Shown here: in pieces, positions 61,635 through 64,000 of the stretch
Numbering within the stretch: position 1 is the stretch's first letter
Layout of the letters: every line of letters begins with the position of its first letter
The notes under the pieces: model-generated
Databases searched by the model: none
The model's input: only the letters and a program-made list of their open reading frames with translations
What the model was told of the DNA's origin: nothing
Source of the DNA: CAYSAQ01 sp964429235
Lineage (GTDB): Bacteria; Margulisbacteria; Riflemargulisbacteria; GWF2-35-9; DYQY01
NCBI GenBank assembly: GCA_964429235.1
Contig: CAYSAQ010000004.1
Span: forward strand, 62,001-126,000
Length of the DNA: 64,000 bases
Direction: 5' to 3'
Program-made: the position numbers and the translations under genes

Positions 61635-62272
61635 ATCAATTCCCCTTCAAATATATCTGTAAGAAGTCTCGCAAGGTTCTTTTTATTCTTTATATTGATG
61701 CTTTGGTTTTTGTTTTTTATCAAAATAAACTGATGTCCTTTAAGAAAGGGTAATGTATTTGCTACCACTAAATCGGATTTAGACTGTTTTTTGCTTTTTA
61801 AAGCAATCTTCATTAGTTGTTTTCTTGATTTGTTAGACTCTAGCTTAAATTTAATAAGAAAAGTCTTTGGAGCCCATTTTTTAATCCTATCTACAATTTT
61901 TTTAGTAGGGGAAAGCTCAAGTATTAGCTTTTTCCCAGACTTAATCTTGCCTGTTTTTCTTTTTGTTAATTGAAAATCAGAAATTGCAGCAGCATGGACT
62001 ATTGCTTTGTAATTTTTTGTCTTTATCTCTCTTTTAACTACTTTATAAAACTCTTTATAACCTTTAGCTCTGACTATAGTTAGATTCTTATGTTTGAACT
62101 TTTTAAGTGATATTCGGCAATCAGCAAGAACTAGCTTTACTTTGAACCCTCTAGTAGCTAGTTCTTTGGCTATTCTAAGTCCTGTTTCACCAGAGAAAAT
62201 ATTGGTTATAACGCGAACATCGTCTATTGGGCTCCAAGTATTACCAGCTGTTACCAGTATTTTGGCCTTCAT
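61631..62272 (-). CDS. coaB: Phosphopantothenate-cysteine ligase domain as separate protein (CoaB)
   Basis: The 213-residue protein equals the C-terminal half of bacterial CoaBC. ILVTAGNTWSPIDDVRVITNIFSGETG is the CoaB nucleotide/dimer motif, AIVHAAAISDFQL the substrate loop and DLVVANTLPF the end of the conserved core with its Asn. It joins cysteine to 4'-phosphopantothenate in CoA synthesis. It overlaps coaC by 4 nt (ATGA), so the normally fused enzyme is split into two adjacent genes. Confidence 0.88.
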   Translation of the reverse strand: MKAKILVTAGNTWSPIDDVRVITNIFSGETGLRIAKELATRGFKVKLVLADCRISLKKFKHKNLTIVRAKGYKEFYKVVKREIKTKNYKAIVHAAAISDFQLTKRKTGKIKSGKKLILELSPTKKIVDRIKKWAPKTFLIKFKLESNKSRKQLMKIALKSKKQSKSDLVVANTLPFLKGHQFILIKNKNQSINIKNKKNLARLLTDIFEGELI

Positions 62273-62817
62273 TCACCAATCACCTTTGAGACAATCTGGA
62301 GTATTTCATCATTTATAGCCATTGCGCCTTTACCTATTTCGCCACAAGCTAATTCGCTCTCTCTAGGTGGAACGATTATGCTACTTGGCATTTGTTCTCT
62401 AATTAGAGCCATGTTCTTTATTGTTACAGGTTTATTCCACATTCTTGTGTTCATTGCAGGGCAAATTATTAAAGGAGTCTTCTCTGGTAATGATAGTACT
62501 GATGAAGTAAGTAAATTATCAGCCATGCCATGAGTTATCTTTGCTAAAGTATTCGCACTAGCCGGAGCTATTATATATGCATCACACCACAAAGAAAGTG
62601 AGATATGTTCAATATCAGGAGATGCATGATCTACATCATCAAGATAAACAATATCACCAGAAATAGTTTTCAAGGTAAGTGGTGTTACAAAGTCTAAACC
62701 CTTTTTAGTAACAATAGTTTTTACTTCATGTCCTGCTTTTTTTAGAGATCTAATTAGTTCAACGGTTTTATAAGCAGCAATGCCGCCCGTAATACCTATT
62801 AATATCTTTTTACTCAT
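62269..62817 (-). CDS. coaC: Phosphopantothenoylcysteine decarboxylase as separate protein (CoaC)
   Basis: A 182-residue flavoprotein equal to the N-terminal half of CoaBC. KKILIGITGGIAAYKTVELIRSL is the FMN loop, DIEHISLSLWCDAYIIAPASANTLAKITHGMADNLL contains the catalytic His and FMN-binding stretch, and ICPAMNTRMW the PAMNxxMW substrate motif. It decarboxylates phosphopantothenoylcysteine. A TATAAT box on the minus strand lies exactly 6 nt before the ATG. It heads the operon coaC-coaB-ruvC-ruvA. Confidence 0.93.
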   Translation of the reverse strand: MSKKILIGITGGIAAYKTVELIRSLKKAGHEVKTIVTKKGLDFVTPLTLKTISGDIVYLDDVDHASPDIEHISLSLWCDAYIIAPASANTLAKITHGMADNLLTSSVLSLPEKTPLIICPAMNTRMWNKPVTIKNMALIREQMPSSIIVPPRESELACGEIGKGAMAINDEILQIVSKVIGE

Positions 62818-62823
62818 AACCTA

Positions 62824-62829
62824 ATTATA
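62824..62829 (-). promoter_or_regulatory. Minus 10 box of coaC-coaB-ruvCA operon, predicted leaderless
   Basis: The minus strand reads TATAAT, six bases (TAGGTT), then the coaC ATG at 62817. No Shine-Dalgarno, so the mRNA should begin at the start codon. Confidence 0.65.
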
Positions 62830-62860
62830 GCGCTAAATTAGCTTTTAAACGAGTTTCAAA

Positions 62861-63274
62861 CTATAAAGTCATGCCTAAAACAAAATAAGTCCCAACTGAA
62901 GATATACCAATTTCAACATCTGCACCTGAATATTGCCCATTAACAGGAAAAGCAATGCCTCGTATGCCAGCTTCAATAAACATTCTAGAGAAATACATCC
63001 TCTCATATATCGCAAATCCTAATCCAGGACTTCCCTTTAATTCAGTATATAAAGCATTATTAATGCTAAATGATGATGGAATATAAGTATTAACTTCAAC
63101 CCCAATATAATTATTTGTATTTTTAGGGTTAAAAGGATGTTCTATCCTTGCATACAAAAGTGACCCTGAATAAGAACCGGAAGTATTCCCTCTATTTAAC
63201 ATAAAGGTGCCACCGACTGTATACCTAGTTATCCCAAATAAATAATCACTAATATCATAACCAAAACCAAACAC
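62861..63274 (-). CDS. Beta-barrel-like C-terminal part after in-frame stop
   Basis: The 137-residue frame is rich in alternating strands (ITRYTVGGTFMLNRG, YSGSLLYARIEHPF, NYIGVEVNTYIP, VGTYFVLGMTL), typical of an outer-membrane barrel or lipocalin-like fold. It is in the same frame as the upstream exported fragment (starts 450 nt apart); its first GTG follows 6 codons after a TAA. It most likely belongs to one original 287-residue protein with the upstream part. Confidence 0.55.
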   Translation of the reverse strand: MFGFGYDISDYLFGITRYTVGGTFMLNRGNTSGSYSGSLLYARIEHPFNPKNTNNYIGVEVNTYIPSSFSINNALYTELKGSPGLGFAIYERMYFSRMFIEAGIRGIAFPVNGQYSGADVEIGISSVGTYFVLGMTL

Positions 63275-63292
63275 AATGTCTTGATTATCAAC

Positions 63293-63295
63293 TTA
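63293..63295 (-). other. In-frame ochre (TAA) codon between two parts of one frame
   Basis: Minus-strand codons read GGC GGA AAT TAA GTT GAT AAT CAA, with open sequence continuing in the same frame into the beta-barrel part. AAA, CAA or GAA to TAA are single-base explanations. Confidence 0.75.
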
Positions 63296-63724
63296 ATTTC
63301 CGCCTGTATAGCCACCATTAGGGAACTCAACACTACTAAGCATTTGTCTAGCAATGTCTAAATTAATATAAGCATTTGTTTTAAACGCATAATTCTTTAC
63401 TTTATTTTCTTTTTTTATATAACTATTTGTTGTCTTTTTTATAACTTTGGTAGGAGCTATTAACATTCTTTCTTCCATAATTGTTTCTTTCTGTAATGCC
63501 AATTCTTTTTGTCTTTCTATTGCTGCCAGCTCTGCAGTTGTGAAAAATCTTTTTTTAATCTTAGTATTAGGGATATCTTTTTCTAGACCATTCACTATCA
63601 TAGTCGTATAAGAATCTCCAACCTGAATAAGTCTTCCTTTTACAAAAGAATTATCCTTTAAAACCAATGTATATGCATTTAATAATGCTGTCTGCAAAAC
63701 AATAAATAATAGCAGCTTTTTCAT
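63293..63724 (-). CDS. Exported protein, N-terminal part of interrupted frame
   Basis: A 143-residue frame beginning with a signal peptide (KKLLLFIVLQTALLNA), then LVLKDNSFVKGRLIQVGDSYTTMIVNGLEKDIP, a small Sm-like/SH3-like strand set common in exported proteins, and a helical Lys-rich linker to residue 143. Together with the in-frame sequence to 62861 the full protein would be a periplasmic domain followed by a barrel. A ribosome site (AAGGAG-like) precedes the ATG. Confidence 0.55.
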   Translation of the reverse strand: MKKLLLFIVLQTALLNAYTLVLKDNSFVKGRLIQVGDSYTTMIVNGLEKDIPNTKIKKRFFTTAELAAIERQKELALQKETIMEERMLIAPTKVIKKTTNSYIKKENKVKNYAFKTNAYINLDIARQMLSSVEFPNGGYTGGN

Positions 63725-63882
63725 ATCTATTTTCTCCTTAATATTTAATTCAACGTTAATATCCTACCTTAAGACGGTGATTAAGGGCAATAATTGCTGC
63801 TAGGTTTTTTCTTAAATATAAACTTTTTAGATATCACTTATTAATCTATAATCAAATTAACAAAAAATTATAGGAGTTAAAA

Positions 63883-64000
63883 ATGTTTAATCGTTTATTT
63901 GTTTATTTGTTTATTTGTTTGATATCAGCTACAACTATATTCGGAATTGATACAAGCAAGCTTGTATCTGGAGATTATGCATTATTTAAAACATCTATGG
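63883..64000 (+). CDS. Exported protein, truncated by window edge
   Basis: ATG at 63883 with AGGAG 8 nt upstream opens a frame that runs off the end. The first 20 residues (FNRLFVYLFICLISATTIFG) are a signal peptide, encoded partly by three tandem copies of the 8-base unit TTTATTTG, followed by IDTSKLVSGDYALFK. The product is exported; nothing more can be said. Confidence 0.6.
   Translation, partial: MFNRLFVYLFICLISATTIFGIDTSKLVSGDYALFKTSM

Overview
The window is AT-rich (roughly one third G+C by eye), densely packed chromosomal DNA from an anaerobic, rod-shaped, Gram-negative-type bacterium. Anaerobiosis is suggested by two [FeFe] hydrogenases, several 4Fe-4S proteins and a Rex regulator. 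An outer membrane is suggested by a PorV/UPF0164-type protein, a lipoprotein and a beta-barrel-like fragment; rod shape by MreB. Without a marker gene tree I cannot name the organism. The mix ([FeFe] hydrogenase groups B and C, compact low-GC genome, flagellar-switch-like proteins without flagellar genes) would fit an uncultured lineage such as the Margulisbacteria/Saganbacteria relatives of Cyanobacteria, but that is inference. No phage, plasmid, CRISPR or intact insertion sequence was seen.

Layout. 0-8 kb: edge-truncated Kef-type antiporter, an Ldh2-family dehydrogenase coupled to a methyltransferase/hydrolase fusion, a thioredoxin-like protein, an ECF transporter S component fused by overlap to a phosphoribosyltransferase, a DUF362 ferredoxin and small proteins. 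8-15 kb: a 557-residue protein with Myb/SANT-like repeats, thyA-folA, PPK2, and a starch/glycogen synthase gene interrupted by an in-frame amber codon. 15.6-24 kb: a redox block, with MarR regulator, ferredoxin, NADH-oxidase-like flavoprotein, then rex and a sensory (HydS-like) [FeFe] hydrogenase, PP2C phosphatase, thioredoxin-like [2Fe-2S] proteins and a group B hydrogenase. 24-27 kb: small conserved proteins, dinD sitting behind what looks like the first 12 codons of a lost hsdM, tRNA-Asp, tRNA-Lys and a 23-residue ribosomal-type mini-protein. 27-31 kb: TPR protein, lipoprotein and a membrane protein joining a FliF-like part to a FliG-like part. 31-33.6 kb: ispF-cysS-thiE. 33.7-40.8 kb: an 893-residue transglutaminase-like protein, then on the minus strand a CheY-like receiver, a second membrane-anchored FliG-like protein and a six-hairpin glycosidase in one overlapping operon. 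40.8-45 kb: metF, purC, a GH5 glycosidase, mtnN. 45.2-53.5 kb: a tightly overlapping eight-gene run (ROK kinase, hisH, hisA, LOG, coaE, uvrB, subtilase, PorV-like). 53.5-64 kb: palindromic repeats, mreB, gmk-rpoZ-priA, a coiled-coil protein, YqeG, ruvC-ruvA, split coaB/coaC, and a beta-barrel gene interrupted by an in-frame ochre codon.

Three signals stand out. First, two paralogous membrane-anchored FliG-like proteins, one joined to a FliF-like periplasmic part and the other coupled to a CheY-like receiver, with no other flagellar gene in view: a possible non-flagellar rotor/switch-derived apparatus. Second, many first-in-transcript genes have a TANNNT box 6-9 nt before the start codon and no Shine-Dalgarno, which predicts common leaderless transcription, while downstream genes have Shine-Dalgarno sites or overlaps. 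Third, two genes carry single in-frame stop codons (TAG, TAA) within otherwise intact reading frames.
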